64,000 nucleotides of DNA from positions 62,001-126,000 of the forward strand of contig NZ_JAGGLO010000001.1 of the NCBI RefSeq assembly GCF_017874475.1, given 5' to 3'. The position numbers were made by a program, and so were the translations under genes. Shown here piece after piece: positions 1 to 8,996 of the stretch; the stretch's first letter is position 1; every line of letters begins with the position of its first letter. Below the pieces are notes generated by a model. The model had not been told where the DNA came from, did not search any database, and saw only the letters and a list, made by a program, of their open reading frames with translations. Source of the DNA: Anaerococcus degeneri (GTDB lineage Bacteria > Bacillota > Clostridia > Tissierellales > Peptoniphilaceae).

Positions 1-1343
1 TGAAATTATCTTGGTCTCTTTTTATCTTTGTGGCGCCTACCTTCGCTATTATTGCCTTTTGGATGGCATATTTCAAAATTGGTTATAGGCGTGAACACAA
101 GAGGGTAATTGACCTTGAAGTGGCATCAAGAATTTACCACCAAAGGTCCCTAACTCATAAGGAACTCATGGCTACTAAGGATAAAAGATTTATCAATCTT
201 TCTACCTATCTTAAAAACATCGGCGGATTCTCCACTTATAAATCCACCACATCCCAATATTTCAAACTAGGGGATAAAATGTTTGAAGCCATGATAGAAG
301 ATATTAAAAATGCCAAAGATTATATTTTCATGGAGTTTTTCATCCTTGATTATGGTTATATGTGGGGGACAATCCTTGAGCTTTTGGTTGAAAAGGTCAA
401 CCAAGGCGTTGAAGTAAGGCTTTTGATCGATGGATCAAACCTAATAACCAGGCTTCATTCAAATTTCGAAGAGGAAATGGAAGAATTTGGAATAAAGTTT
501 AGGGTATTTTCCAAAATGTACCCAATTGTTTCAACCTATTTAAACAACAGGGACCACAGGAAGGTCATGGTTGTTGATGGCAAGGTAGGTTATACAGGCG
601 GAATAAATATAGCTGATGAATATATCAACAGGTACGAGCGTTTTGGCCACTGGAAAGACTGTGGTTTGAGAGTTGAGGGAGAGGCTGTAGAAAGTTTGAC
701 TGTTCTTTTCTTGACCATGTGGAATGCTTCCAAAAAAGATCAAATCATCGAAGACTTTGGACCATATTTGGAATATGTGACTGCCCAAAAAGAAGACGGC
801 TACTATATTCCTTTTGCAGATAATCCAACAGATGACGAACGCCTTTGCAAAAATATTTACCTAGACATGGTAAATAACGCCAGGGAATATGTTTATGCCA
901 TGACCCCTTATTTCATTGTTGATGATGAGATAATTTCAGCCCTCCAAAGTGCGGCAAAGAAGGGAGTCGACGTAAGGCTTGGAATTCCTCATATACCAGA
1001 CAAAAAAGTCGCCTTCACCTTGGCTAAAAACCACTATGGAGAACTCTTAAAATACGGGGTAAAAATTTATGAATACACTCCTGGCTTTGTCCACTCAAAG
1101 ACTTGGATGGCCGATGGGGAAATTGGTGTAGTAGGGACAATCAACTTAGATTACAGGGCCCTTTACCAAAACTTTGAATGCGGGGTCTTGGTTTATAAAT
1201 CAAAGAGCCTAGTGACAATCAAAGAAGACTTTGACGAATTTTTTGCGGTTTCTAAACTTGTGACAGACGAGGACGTCATAAATATGAAAACTTCAACTAA
1301 AATTGCAGGCAAAATCCTAAAACCATTTGCCCCTCTGATGTAA
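1..1343 (+). CDS. cls: Cardiolipin synthase, 5' truncated by window edge
   Basis: Membrane phospholipid synthesis: joins phosphatidylglycerol units into cardiolipin. The frame is open from base 3 with no stop upstream, so the true start lies outside the window; the GTG at 30 is only the first possible start inside it. The visible N-terminus is the end of a membrane segment (LFIFVAPTFAIIAFWMAYF). Counting from base 30, two phospholipase-D HKD motifs are intact: HRKVMVVDG near residue 175 and HSKTWMADG near residue 354, each followed by a GxxNxxD-like stretch (GGINIADEY, GTINLDY). The C-terminus (KPFAPLM) is complete. A terminator follows. Family assignment is secure; only the 5' end is missing. 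Confidence 0.93.
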   Translation, partial: KLSWSLFIFVAPTFAIIAFWMAYFKIGYRREHKRVIDLEVASRIYHQRSLTHKELMATKDKRFINLSTYLKNIGGFSTYKSTTSQYFKLGDKMFEAMIEDIKNAKDYIFMEFFILDYGYMWGTILELLVEKVNQGVEVRLLIDGSNLITRLHSNFEEEMEEFGIKFRVFSKMYPIVSTYLNNRDHRKVMVVDGKVGYTGGINIADEYINRYERFGHWKDCGLRVEGEAVESLTVLFLTMWNASKKDQIIEDFGPYLEYVTAQKEDGYYIPFADNPTDDERLCKNIYLDMVNNAREYVYAMTPYFIVDDEIISALQSAAKKGVDVRLGIPHIPDKKVAFTLAKNHYGELLKYGVKIYEYTPGFVHSKTWMADGEIGVVGTINLDYRALYQNFECGVLVYKSKSLVTIKEDFDEFFAVSKLVTDEDVINMKTSTKIAGKILKPFAPLM

Positions 1344-1377
1344 TTGCAATTGGTAAAAATTTTATAAATCAAACTAA

Positions 1378-1401
1378 GGCTAGATTATTCTGGCCTTTTT
1401 T
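1378..1401 (+). terminator. Intrinsic terminator after cls
   Basis: GGCTAGA (1378-1384) pairs with TCTGGCC (1389-1395) with one G-U pair around a 4-nt loop. A run of five T follows. Confidence 0.8.
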
Positions 1402-1403
1402 AT

Positions 1404-1431
1404 TTGACAAAAGACCAATCCTTGATATAAT
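1404..1431 (+). promoter_or_regulatory. Sigma-A promoter of the first GntR/ABC operon
   Basis: Consensus -35 TTGACA (1404-1409), 16-bp spacer, consensus -10 TATAAT (1426-1431). Downstream lies the short inverted repeat TGGT-gtatg-ACCA (1446-1458), a possible operator for the regulator encoded by the first gene. The RBS AAGGAG is at 1465-1470, five bases before the ATG at 1476. Confidence 0.8.
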
Positions 1432-1475
1432 GAATACAAGATGTATGGTGTATGACCAAACAGTAAGGAGTTAAG

Positions 1476-1850
1476 ATGTTTAAATTAGATCCAAATTCGG
1501 AGGCTCCTCTTTATATGCAGATTGTTGAGCAAACCAAGCTTGCCATTGCGGCAGGCTACCTTCAAAATGGGGATAAGTTTCCATCTGTAAGAGAATTATC
1601 CAAAGACCTTTTGATCAACCAAACAACAGTTTCCAAGGCATTTAAAGAGTTGTCCAACCAAGGTATTATTAAAACCCAACCGGGCATAGGGACTGTGATT
1701 GAGCTTAATATCGAAAAAATCGACCTAAAGAGGGACGAATTTTTGGAAAAGCTTGAAGAAGACATATCCCAAGCCATTTTCCTTAAGATTTCCAAGGAAG
1801 AAATCATCGAATTGTATGAGAAAGTAGAAGGTGAGATAGATGTTATTTGA
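1476..1850 (+). CDS. GntR-family (YtrA-type) transcriptional regulator
   Basis: A 124-residue repressor of the short YtrA class: an N-terminal winged helix-turn-helix (residues about 10-75, with PLYMQIVEQ, KFPSVRELS and GIIKTQPGIGT) and only a short C-terminal helical tail for dimerisation, with no effector-binding domain. YtrA regulators normally sit first in, and repress, an operon for an ABC exporter. That is the arrangement here, since the next gene overlaps its end by 11 bases. It is likely autoregulatory through the promoter just upstream. The inducer is unknown. Confidence 0.92.
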   Translation: MFKLDPNSEAPLYMQIVEQTKLAIAAGYLQNGDKFPSVRELSKDLLINQTTVSKAFKELSNQGIIKTQPGIGTVIELNIEKIDLKRDEFLEKLEEDISQAIFLKISKEEIIELYEKVEGEIDVI

Positions 1851-2703
1851 AGTTAACAATATCAGCAAGGCCTTTGGCAAAAACCAGGTTTTAAAAGACG
1901 TTTCTTTTAGCCTTAAGCCAGGGACAATAACAGGTATAGTCGGCAGGAACGGGTCAGGAAAGACAACCCTCCTTAAAATCCTTTGCGGGATATATTTGGC
2001 GGATGGAGGAGAATTTACCCTTGATAAGAAGAAATTAAGCGAAAATCCAAAACTCATTTCCCACATAGGATTTTTGCCAGACAGATTTGATTATTTTAGC
2101 TTTTATAAGGCAAAAGACCTGCCAGAATTTTACAAAATAAGCTATGAAAATTTCGACAGTGATTATTTCTTTGCTGAAATAAACAAAAATGAAATTGATC
2201 CAAACCAAAATATTAGAAATTTATCGAAGGGACAAAAAAACCTCCTAGGATTGATTACCATCCTTGCATCAAAGGCTGATATCCTCCTAGTTGATGAGGT
2301 CCTTGACGGTATGGACGTTTTGAATAAAAAACTGATTCTTTCTTACATTTTAGATGCCAAGGAAGAAGGGAGAACTGTCCTTGCCTCAAGCCACGACTTA
2401 GACCATTTGACTGGAGTTTGCGAGGAGATTTTATATCTTTCTAAGGACGGCAAGCTCAAAAATACAAGTGTGGATACCAAAAATATCAGGAAGGTCCAAG
2501 TTGTTGTCAAAGACAAACTCCCACAGGCTTTGGCAGATAATTCTGTCCTTGTATCTTCTCTTGGTAGGGTTAAGGTCATCTTAATTAAGGCTGACGATAA
2601 GCTTTTAAGCGAATATTTATCAGACGACCAAGTTGTCCAATACGATATGTTAGACCTTAAGATAGAAGATTACTTCTATATGGAACAGGGAGGTGAAATA
2701 TGA
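1840..2703 (+). CDS. ABC transporter ATP-binding protein
   Basis: 287-residue ABC ATPase that powers the permease encoded next. Walker A is GRNGSGKTT (about residues 36-44), the signature is LSKGQKN rather than LSGGQ, Walker B is ILLVDEVLDGMD, and the switch histidine is in ASSHD. The last 70 residues resemble the regulatory tail of YtrB/EcsA-type exporter ATPases. The gene overlaps the GntR gene by 11 bases and its stop overlaps the permease start (ATGA), so the three are translationally coupled. The substrate cannot be told; related modules act in envelope stress or antimicrobial export. Confidence 0.92.
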   Translation: MLFEVNNISKAFGKNQVLKDVSFSLKPGTITGIVGRNGSGKTTLLKILCGIYLADGGEFTLDKKKLSENPKLISHIGFLPDRFDYFSFYKAKDLPEFYKISYENFDSDYFFAEINKNEIDPNQNIRNLSKGQKNLLGLITILASKADILLVDEVLDGMDVLNKKLILSYILDAKEEGRTVLASSHDLDHLTGVCEEILYLSKDGKLKNTSVDTKNIRKVQVVVKDKLPQALADNSVLVSSLGRVKVILIKADDKLLSEYLSDDQVVQYDMLDLKIEDYFYMEQGGEI

Positions 2704-3932
2704 AAGACTTTGGAAAATTACTCAAACTAACTTGGAAAAGATATGCAATATGGCTAATCCTCCTAGGATTTTTCTTCACCCTTTTCAATACTCTTGAGGT
2801 CAAAAGCAATTTAAAATGGGATGCCTTTAGGGTTACAGATAATGTAAGGCAAATGGAAAGGAATCTCGGCAAAGAAAAAGCTCATTCAGATGACCAAAAA
2901 ATTGATGAAAAATATCTAAAAGATGCAGAAAAAACTGCCCAGGCTTATTCCAAAAAATATAAGCTAAAATATCAAGAAGAAAGGTCTTATGATGAAGAAT
3001 ATATGGAAAAACTCAACAAATACGACCTTTGGCATAAACAAGCTACCTACGAAGAATTTATGAGAGTCATGGAAGAACTTGATTCCTACAAGATCGATAT
3101 GACAGAAAAGCTTACAAGCTCTATGGCTCTATCCCTTGTCTTTATCATGATAATCTCAATGGGACTTACATCTATCGAAGAATCCCTAAACTACTACGAC
3201 TTCACCAGGATGCTTCCTTGGTCAAAGAAAAGGGAATTTTTGATGAAAGTAGGGGTGGCCCTAGTCTTTGGACTCGCCTTGTTTATAATAAATATCCTAA
3301 TGGTGACCATTACAATTAAGGGCTCAGTATTTTCAGAAATAGCAAGTTTTGCAAAAATCGGAATCTTCCTCATGAAATCAATGATTTCCCTTGTGTCAGC
3401 ATCTCTTGTGGGTGTATCCTTAGGGCTTTTGGCAGGAAACTTCCTTGGTCACATCGGTCTAGGAATTATTGCCATAGGTTTTGTAGAATGGTTTAAACTT
3501 ATAATATTTTCCTTTTTGGGAATATTTGGAGAAACCTATCCAGGAACTTTCAACGATGCCTACTATAATTTCAAAAGAAGCCTAAGCCCGGCAGCACAAG
3601 TTTTCCTATCACTCTTAAATGCAAGTTTTGATAAGACTCCAACCCTTTGGGCGGGACTTGTAGTGGCCCTTATAATCGCCCTTGGAACTTACTTCCTAAT
3701 AGGCAGGTCTTCTGCAGAAAGATCTGGTTACATGGTTAAAAATAAGGTCCTATCACAAATTTGTAAGTGGGCAGGAATCTTATCCTTAACTTCAATCCTC
3801 TTTGTTATAATAGCTGGCCTAGTAAGCTCTGGCGATGGAAATATTATCCTCAGAATCTTAGCCTACGCCCTTTCCCTCTTGATATCTTACAAGTTATTTG
3901 ATATCCTATTTAGGATAAGACTTAAATTTTAA
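2700..3932 (+). CDS. ABC-2 type exporter permease
   Basis: 410-residue membrane protein, partner of the preceding ATPase. It has one N-terminal membrane segment (about residues 17-30), then a charged extracytoplasmic stretch of roughly 100 residues rich in Lys and Glu, then a cluster of about five further segments (from about residue 140, including LVFIMIISMGLTSIEE) to the C-terminus. This layout matches ABC-2 permeases with a large external loop. The start ATG overlaps the ATPase stop as ATGA. The exported substrate is unknown. Confidence 0.88.
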   Translation: MKDFGKLLKLTWKRYAIWLILLGFFFTLFNTLEVKSNLKWDAFRVTDNVRQMERNLGKEKAHSDDQKIDEKYLKDAEKTAQAYSKKYKLKYQEERSYDEEYMEKLNKYDLWHKQATYEEFMRVMEELDSYKIDMTEKLTSSMALSLVFIMIISMGLTSIEESLNYYDFTRMLPWSKKREFLMKVGVALVFGLALFIINILMVTITIKGSVFSEIASFAKIGIFLMKSMISLVSASLVGVSLGLLAGNFLGHIGLGIIAIGFVEWFKLIIFSFLGIFGETYPGTFNDAYYNFKRSLSPAAQVFLSLLNASFDKTPTLWAGLVVALIIALGTYFLIGRSSAERSGYMVKNKVLSQICKWAGILSLTSILFVIIAGLVSSGDGNIILRILAYALSLLISYKLFDILFRIRLKF

Positions 3933-3945
3933 TTAGGAGAGAGCT

Positions 3946-4389
3946 ATGGCAAAAGATAGATTAAGTTGGAATGAATATTTTATGAGGCTGGCAGAAACTG
4001 TTGCCATGCGTGGCACTTGCGACAGGGCCTATGTTGGTTGTGTCCTTGTAAATAGCGAAAATAGGATAGTTTCCACAGGTTATAACGGATCGATCAAGGG
4101 CAATGCTCATTGCGATGAGATTGGCCACACAATGAGGGACGGCCACTGCATTGCGACCATTCACGCCGAGATGAACGCCATTTTGTACTGTGCCAAGGAA
4201 GGAATTTCAGTCAAAGACACAATTTGCTATGTGACTCATTTTCCTTGCCTAAACTGCACAAAATCTCTAATCCAAGCGGGTATCAAAAAAATTTACTACA
4301 GAAATGCCTACAGGATGGACGATTATGCGGTCGAACTTCTCGAGAAAAATGGCATAGAATATATTAAAATCGAAGAGGATGAAAAGTGA
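3946..4389 (+). CDS. comEB: dCMP deaminase
   Basis: Converts dCMP to dUMP, the precursor for thymidylate. At 147 residues it has the usual length. The zinc site is HAEMNAI (His and proton-shuttle Glu, about residues 71-77) plus PCLNC (about residues 98-102), in the order typical of cytidine/deoxycytidylate deaminases. The RBS AGGAGAG precedes the ATG. The next gene overlaps its stop (GTGA) and uridine phosphorylase follows, so this is a small pyrimidine-salvage operon, though it may be co-transcribed with the ABC genes only 13 bases upstream. Confidence 0.92.
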   Translation: MAKDRLSWNEYFMRLAETVAMRGTCDRAYVGCVLVNSENRIVSTGYNGSIKGNAHCDEIGHTMRDGHCIATIHAEMNAILYCAKEGISVKDTICYVTHFPCLNCTKSLIQAGIKKIYYRNAYRMDDYAVELLEKNGIEYIKIEEDEK

Positions 4390-5072
4390 TCTTGGCATCT
4401 GACTTTGATGGGACAATTTTTATAGACGGGAAGATTTCCCAAGAAGACATAAAAGCAATAAAAGATTTCCAGCAACCTGGGAATCTTTTTGCTATTGTGA
4501 CAGGCAGGTCTATTGCGAGTTTAGATCCCCTAATAGAAGGAAAAATCAATCCTGATGCCCTAATTTGCAACAACGGTGGTCATATTTTTGTAAAAGATAA
4601 GGGGCAACTGATAGAAGTTTTTAAGGCAACTATTTCAAAAGCAAAGGCTAGGGAATTTTTAAATTTTTATGGCAAAGAAATTCCTAATCAAATGGCGATT
4701 TTTACGGAAAGTACCAAGGAAAATGATCTTAAAAATATAAATGAATCCATAATGGCTCTTGCTATTTATTCTGAAAGTCAAATACCAAATCATTTCCCAG
4801 AAGACTTTGATTTTCATTATTCTATTGGCGTTATAGATGTGGTCAAAAAGGGTATAAATAAGCAAAGAGGAATAGATTTTATCAAGGATTTTTATTCCTA
4901 TGATGGAGAAATTATTGCCATAGGCGACGACTACAACGATATTGATTTTCTAAAAAATACGCCACTTTCTTACACTCTTGATTATGTCACAAATGAGGCT
5001 GTAAGAGAGGCCTGTAATTTTAGCGTGTCATCCGTGGCAGACTTAATAGAAAATCTCATGGAGGGCATATGA
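4386..5072 (+). CDS. HAD-superfamily (Cof-type) phosphatase
   Basis: 228-residue haloacid-dehalogenase hydrolase, probably a sugar- or nucleotide-phosphate phosphatase. Motif I is DFDGT (residues 6-10, nucleophile D6), motif II is in IVTGRS, motif III is a Lys in the GINKQRG region, and motif IV is GDDYND near residue 179. The cap insert places it in the Cof class. The start is GTG at 4386, inside the stop of the dCMP deaminase gene. The coupling to nucleotide salvage suggests a nucleotide or sugar phosphate as substrate, but that is inference. Confidence 0.88.
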   Translation: MILASDFDGTIFIDGKISQEDIKAIKDFQQPGNLFAIVTGRSIASLDPLIEGKINPDALICNNGGHIFVKDKGQLIEVFKATISKAKAREFLNFYGKEIPNQMAIFTESTKENDLKNINESIMALAIYSESQIPNHFPEDFDFHYSIGVIDVVKKGINKQRGIDFIKDFYSYDGEIIAIGDDYNDIDFLKNTPLSYTLDYVTNEAVREACNFSVSSVADLIENLMEGI

Positions 5073-5839
5073 AATATTCAGACGACGGTAGACAATACCA
5101 CATAGGCTTAAAAGCGGAAGACATTGGTAAATACGTAATCTTGCCAGGTGATCCAAAAAGATGTGAAAAAATCGCTGCCTATTTTGAAAATCCAAAAAAA
5201 GTAGGCGACAGGCGTGAATTTGTGACCTATACAGGATTTTTAAATGGGGAAAAAGTCTCAGTCACATCTACAGGCATAGGCGGCCCATCAGCAGCTATTG
5301 CCATGACAGAACTTGCTAAACTTGGAGCCCACACCTTTGTCAGAGTCGGTACTTGCGGGGGAATCGATCTAGATGTAAAAAGCGGAGACATAGTAATAGC
5401 CCAAGCTGCCATCAGGGCAGAAGGAACAAGCAAGGAGTATGCTCCAATCGAATTTCCAGCTGTGGCAGATTTTGGGGTGACAGTTGCCCTAAAAAAAGGG
5501 GCAGAAGCCTTGGGTGCAAAAGACCATGTGGGCGTTGTCCAATGCAAGGACTCCTTCTACGGCCAACACGAAGCGGACTCCATGCCAGTCTCCTACGAAC
5601 TTACAAACAAGTGGGAAGCCTGGAAAAGGCTAGGAACACTTGCCAGCGAAATGGAATCAGCAGCCCTCTTTGTAGTGGCAAGCTTCCTTAAAGTAAGAGT
5701 CGGCTCATGCTTTTTGGTAGTAGCCAACCAAGAAAGAGAAAAGCAAAATCTCCCAAATCCAGTAATCCACGACACCGACCTTGCTATAAGAGTGGGGATT
5801 GAGGGACTTAAGAATTTGATTGAGGCTGATAAAAAATAA
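5069..5839 (+). CDS. udp: Uridine phosphorylase
   Basis: Cytoplasmic salvage enzyme splitting uridine with phosphate into uracil and ribose-1-phosphate. At 256 residues it has the family length. Visible motifs: ILPGDPKR (phosphate-binding loop, residues about 25-32), [20 protein letters not shown] (phosphate contact), SFYGQH (near residue 168) and EMESAALF (ribose contact). The start overlaps the HAD gene stop (ATGA), so it is the third gene of a coupled salvage operon. A strong terminator follows. Purine nucleoside phosphorylase is the main alternative, but FYGQ and the overall pattern favour uridine. Confidence 0.92.
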   Translation: MKYSDDGRQYHIGLKAEDIGKYVILPGDPKRCEKIAAYFENPKKVGDRREFVTYTGFLNGEKVSVTSTGIGGPSAAIAMTELAKLGAHTFVRVGTCGGIDLDVKSGDIVIAQAAIRAEGTSKEYAPIEFPAVADFGVTVALKKGAEALGAKDHVGVVQCKDSFYGQHEADSMPVSYELTNKWEAWKRLGTLASEMESAALFVVASFLKVRVGSCFLVVANQEREKQNLPNPVIHDTDLAIRVGIEGLKNLIEADKK

Positions 5840-5851
5840 GGATAACTTAAA

Positions 5852-5886
5852 AGAATGCTTAGGAATGAACCCTGAGCATTCTTTTT
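5852..5886 (+). terminator. Intrinsic terminator after udp
   Basis: A 12-bp stem (5852-5863 with 5871-5882, one G-U pair) around a 7-base loop, followed by T5. Confidence 0.9.
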
Positions 5887-5909
5887 GTGCGAATTATAAA
5901 TGTGCTTGA

Positions 5910-5938
5910 TTGACAAATTATATGCTATAGAATATAAT
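5910..5938 (+). promoter_or_regulatory. Consensus promoter of the secreted CBM41-like protein gene
   Basis: Perfect -35 TTGACA (5910-5915), 17-bp spacer, perfect -10 TATAAT (5933-5938). With the AAGGAGG ribosome site before 5979, this predicts strong constitutive expression. Confidence 0.85.
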
Positions 5939-5978
5939 TAATATTAATATAACGAAATCGTTCCCATAAGGAGGAAAA

Positions 5979-7613
5979 ATGAAAGCAAAATCTGGGAAAA
6001 TTATAAAAATATGTGCCCTAAGCCTTGGCCTATTAATGTTGGGCGGTGCAACAATTACACCTATTACTAAGGTCTATGCAGAAGAACCTGGTCGACAAAA
6101 TCAGCAAGAATTGAAAACAGTTAAAGTTCATTTCAATAAAGAATACCCATCCGAATATGTATTATATATTTGGTACAATGGTGAAAATGGAAATGAAGTG
6201 AAGGAATATAACTTTTCACAAAAAGATGAATACGGACCTTACTTCGAATTCCAAGTTCATAAAAGTGTTAATAAAATAAACTATATAATAGCTGACAAAA
6301 GAAATAATTCAAATTGGATTAAGGATGATAACAGAGATAGGTCTTTTGATTTAGGAAATGGAAATGAAGTTTGGATAAGGTCTAAAGACGAACGTTCATG
6401 GCATTCAAAACCAAAAATAGAAGACCTTATTAAAGACAAACAATTACCAACTAAACCAATCAAGGTATGGAAAGGTGATGCTTTTAAGTGGGTAGATGCT
6501 ATTGACACATCTAAAAAAGACGATGTAAATACTGACATTGATGTGAGGAATGCTTTAGCCAATATTAAAGATGTAGCAAATTTAGATGACAGAAATTCAA
6601 AGGACGCATCGTCATTTAAAGACGGAAATTCAATATCAAAAGATGGAAAGGTCAAGGTAACTTTCAATGATGATTCATCAGTACAAGTAGACACCAAACT
6701 ATACGTATCTGAAGTCATTACACCTGCAACAAATACCAACACACCTGAAGGTGCAATCGATATAGAACTTTATCTTGGTAAAGGTGTTAAAGATGAATTG
6801 AATAATGAGGGTCATCGTTTATTCAATAAGTACAAGGCAAAACCGGATATTGATGCATCTAAAGAGAAAATAGCATTGGTTGGTACAATCTTCGCTTCAA
6901 ATGTAAAAACAACAAACCCTAAACAAAAAGTAAAATGGTTAAATGGCAAAAAAGAAGAAAATTATATAGTATCAAAAACCAACAATGTATTTACAGCTAC
7001 TGCCATAGACCAAACAATCATTAGAATCAACTACCACAGACCAGATAAAAAAATAGATGGTTGGAAAGTAAAGATTAAGGATGGTAAGGGTAAAGAATAC
7101 TCACAAGACTTTACAGAATCAGACAAAAATGGCAACTACTATGCGGAAGTATCCCTAGATGGAAAATTAGACTCAGTTTCCTATATAATCAAAAATGAAA
7201 AAACTGGAGAAGTAGAGAAAAATGGTACAAAAGAAAAAGACGGTAAGAGAAGCCTAACAATAGATAAGAATAAGGATAAAACCGAAGCTAGTGTTGAAGC
7301 TAGTAAAAAACCTTTGGTACCAAGTGTGAAACCAAGCCATTCAAAATCTTTAGATTACAAAATTGTACCAGAGAAGAAAACAGAAAAGAAGTCTAAGCCA
7401 AGTGAAAAAGTGCTTAAGTCTTACAAAAATCTAAGAATTTCTCGTGAGAAAAATGTTGTGGCAGTGAAGGCTGCAAAATTACTTTTGGAAATAGCTCCAG
7501 AACGTGTCAAGGACGTTAAGACTAACCTAATCAACCTAATCGCCAAGTCAGAAAGCCTTGTAAAAAATGCTGACACTATCCTAGAAAAACTAGAAGCTAA
7601 GTACGAGTTCTAA
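5979..7613 (+). CDS. Secreted protein with two pullulanase-type carbohydrate-binding domains
   Basis: 544 residues. It has an N-terminal signal peptide (basic start, hydrophobic core CALSLGLLMLGG, likely cut after VYA). Residues about 45-145 and 347-430 each look like a pullulanase-associated (CBM41) domain; the second opens with the telling IIRINYHRPDKKIDGWKVKI. Between them is a region with a Rib/YSIRK-like beta strand pattern (KVKVTFNDDSSVQV). The C-terminus is a Lys-rich linker plus a helical segment. There is no GH13 catalytic domain and no LPXTG sorting signal. Known CBM41 domains bind starch or glycogen, so a glycogen-binding surface or secreted protein is the best guess. It is transcribed alone from a consensus promoter to its own terminator. 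Confidence 0.8.
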   Translation: MKAKSGKIIKICALSLGLLMLGGATITPITKVYAEEPGRQNQQELKTVKVHFNKEYPSEYVLYIWYNGENGNEVKEYNFSQKDEYGPYFEFQVHKSVNKINYIIADKRNNSNWIKDDNRDRSFDLGNGNEVWIRSKDERSWHSKPKIEDLIKDKQLPTKPIKVWKGDAFKWVDAIDTSKKDDVNTDIDVRNALANIKDVANLDDRNSKDASSFKDGNSISKDGKVKVTFNDDSSVQVDTKLYVSEVITPATNTNTPEGAIDIELYLGKGVKDELNNEGHRLFNKYKAKPDIDASKEKIALVGTIFASNVKTTNPKQKVKWLNGKKEENYIVSKTNNVFTATAIDQTIIRINYHRPDKKIDGWKVKIKDGKGKEYSQDFTESDKNGNYYAEVSLDGKLDSVSYIIKNEKTGEVEKNGTKEKDGKRSLTIDKNKDKTEASVEASKKPLVPSVKPSHSKSLDYKIVPEKKTEKKSKPSEKVLKSYKNLRISREKNVVAVKAAKLLLEIAPERVKDVKTNLINLIAKSESLVKNADTILEKLEAKYEF

Positions 7614-7628
7614 TATTTTAAAATAATA

Positions 7629-7674
7629 AAAAAGATTCAAATATGGAAAATCCTTATTTGGATCTTTTTTCTTT
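7629..7674 (+). terminator. Intrinsic terminator after the CBM41-like gene
   Basis: A long stem (AAAAAAGATTCAAATA pairing with TATTTGGATCTTTTTT, one G-U) around a short loop, ending in T6. An apparent ATG start at 7643 lies inside this hairpin and should not be used for the next gene. Confidence 0.88.
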
Positions 7675-7733
7675 GATTAAAATTCAAGTAGAGATAGGTT
7701 TTTATTTATTTTTTATAGATAAGAAAGATTTTC

Positions 7734-7768
7734 TTGACAAGTGTTATAAGCTGTTATATACTGTTATA
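7734..7768 (+). promoter_or_regulatory. Promoter with three phased TGTTATA repeats
   Basis: -35 TTGACA (7734-7739), 17-bp spacer, -10 TATACT (7757-7762). TGTTATA occurs at 7742-7748, 7752-7758 and 7762-7768, exactly one helical turn apart and covering spacer, -10 and start site. Likely the operator of the GntR regulator encoded next. Confidence 0.75.
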
Positions 7769-7783
7769 GAGGAGAGAAATACA

Positions 7784-8167
7784 TTGAAGATTATTATTAA
7801 AAATGGGTCGGCAGTTCCTATTTATGAACAAATTAAAAATGCTATTAGGGATGAAATTCTAAAGGGAAATATAAAAGCAGGAGAGAAACTCCCTTCTGTG
7901 AGAAATCTTGCCAGAGAACTTTCTATTTCGATTTTGACTGTCAAAAAGGCCTATGACGAGCTTGAAGGCGAAGGTTTTATTGAATCTCGTCAAGGTCTGG
8001 GGACCTTTGTTGGCAAGGAAGACCCGAATCTAAGGCTTGAAGAAAAACAGAAAAAACTCGAAGAAGCGCTAATAGAGGCCCTTAGGATTTCAAAGGATAT
8101 TGAAATGAAAAAGAGTGATTTATTTGAACTTTTAGAATATTTATATGAAGGAGATTTTAATGACTGA
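7784..8167 (+). CDS. GntR-family (YtrA-type) regulator of the second ABC module
   Basis: 127-residue repressor with an N-terminal winged helix (PIYEQIKNAI, KLPSVRNLAREL, GFIESRQGLGTFVG) and a short helical tail, as in YtrA. I place the start at the TTG at 7784, seven bases after GGAGAG (7771-7776) and downstream of the promoter. The frame is open back to 7643, but that ATG lies within the preceding terminator and upstream of the promoter. The ABC ATPase gene overlaps its 3' end by 8 bases. It probably represses its own operon. Confidence 0.9.
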   Translation: MKIIIKNGSAVPIYEQIKNAIRDEILKGNIKAGEKLPSVRNLARELSISILTVKKAYDELEGEGFIESRQGLGTFVGKEDPNLRLEEKQKKLEEALIEALRISKDIEMKKSDLFELLEYLYEGDFND

Positions 8168-8996
8168 TAAAATACTGGCAAAAAATCTTGCCAAATCTTA
8201 TGAAAAATTTAAACTCGGGCCAAATGATTTTGCCATTAAAAAAGGCTTTGTAACAGGATTTATCGGTAAAAACGGGATGGGAAAGACAACTACCATCAAG
8301 GCTCTTTTGTCGCTTATAAACTACGATGGGGAAATTTTCCTAGATGGTAAAAAAATTAATGATTTGACCTATCTTCAGGACGTGGGCCTTGTAATGGACG
8401 ATTCATTTTTGGGCAAGGACTGGACCTTGGATTTGGTAAATGAGGCCATGGCTATAGGCTATGATAGGTGGGATTCAAAGGTATATTACGAATATCTTAA
8501 TAAATTTGAACTTGAAAGAGAGAAAAAAGTTTCTGACTTATCAAGGGGAATGAAAATTAAATTAATGCTTGCGGTTGCCCTTTCTCATGACGCAAAAATC
8601 CTAATCTTAGATGAGCCTACAAGCGGCCTTGACCCAGCCATGAGAGATCAACTTGTGGATATGATTTTAGACTTTATGGAAGATCCTGATCATACAGTCC
8701 TATTTTCCACCCACATAACTCAGGACCTTGATAGGATAGCTGATTATATCGTCTTTATAGACCAAGGCAAAATTGTTTTTGAGGGCATAAAGGATGAGCT
8801 TTACGACAAATTTTTACTAATTAAAGGTGGACTAGAAGATTATGAAAGAATAAAAAACCTTAAAATTTATGGGCAAAAGAAAACTAAAGTTAATTTTGAA
8901 GCCCTAATCTTAAGAGAAGATTATAAGGAAGATGATAACTTGGTGGCAGAAGTGCCAACAATCGATCAAATAATGATTTATTATGGGAGAATCTAA
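8160..8996 (+). CDS. ABC transporter ATP-binding protein
   Basis: 278-residue ABC ATPase: Walker A GKNGMGKTT (about residues 36-44), signature LSRGMK, Walker B ILILDEPTSGLDP, switch histidine in FSTHI. The start at 8160 is chosen because AAGGAG (8148-8153) precedes it; an ATG at 8145 lies upstream of that site. It overlaps the regulator gene and its stop overlaps the permease start. It resembles the YtrB/BcrA exporter ATPases and is not a close copy of the ATPase at 1840. Confidence 0.92.
   Translation: MTDKILAKNLAKSYEKFKLGPNDFAIKKGFVTGFIGKNGMGKTTTIKALLSLINYDGEIFLDGKKINDLTYLQDVGLVMDDSFLGKDWTLDLVNEAMAIGYDRWDSKVYYEYLNKFELEREKKVSDLSRGMKIKLMLAVALSHDAKILILDEPTSGLDPAMRDQLVDMILDFMEDPDHTVLFSTHITQDLDRIADYIVFIDQGKIVFEGIKDELYDKFLLIKGGLEDYERIKNLKIYGQKKTKVNFEALILREDYKEDDNLVAEVPTIDQIMIYYGRI

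Noticed and set aside
7643-7783. Extended N-terminus of the second GntR regulator
   Set aside because: It begins inside a terminator hairpin and crosses the promoter; the family start matches TTG 7784.
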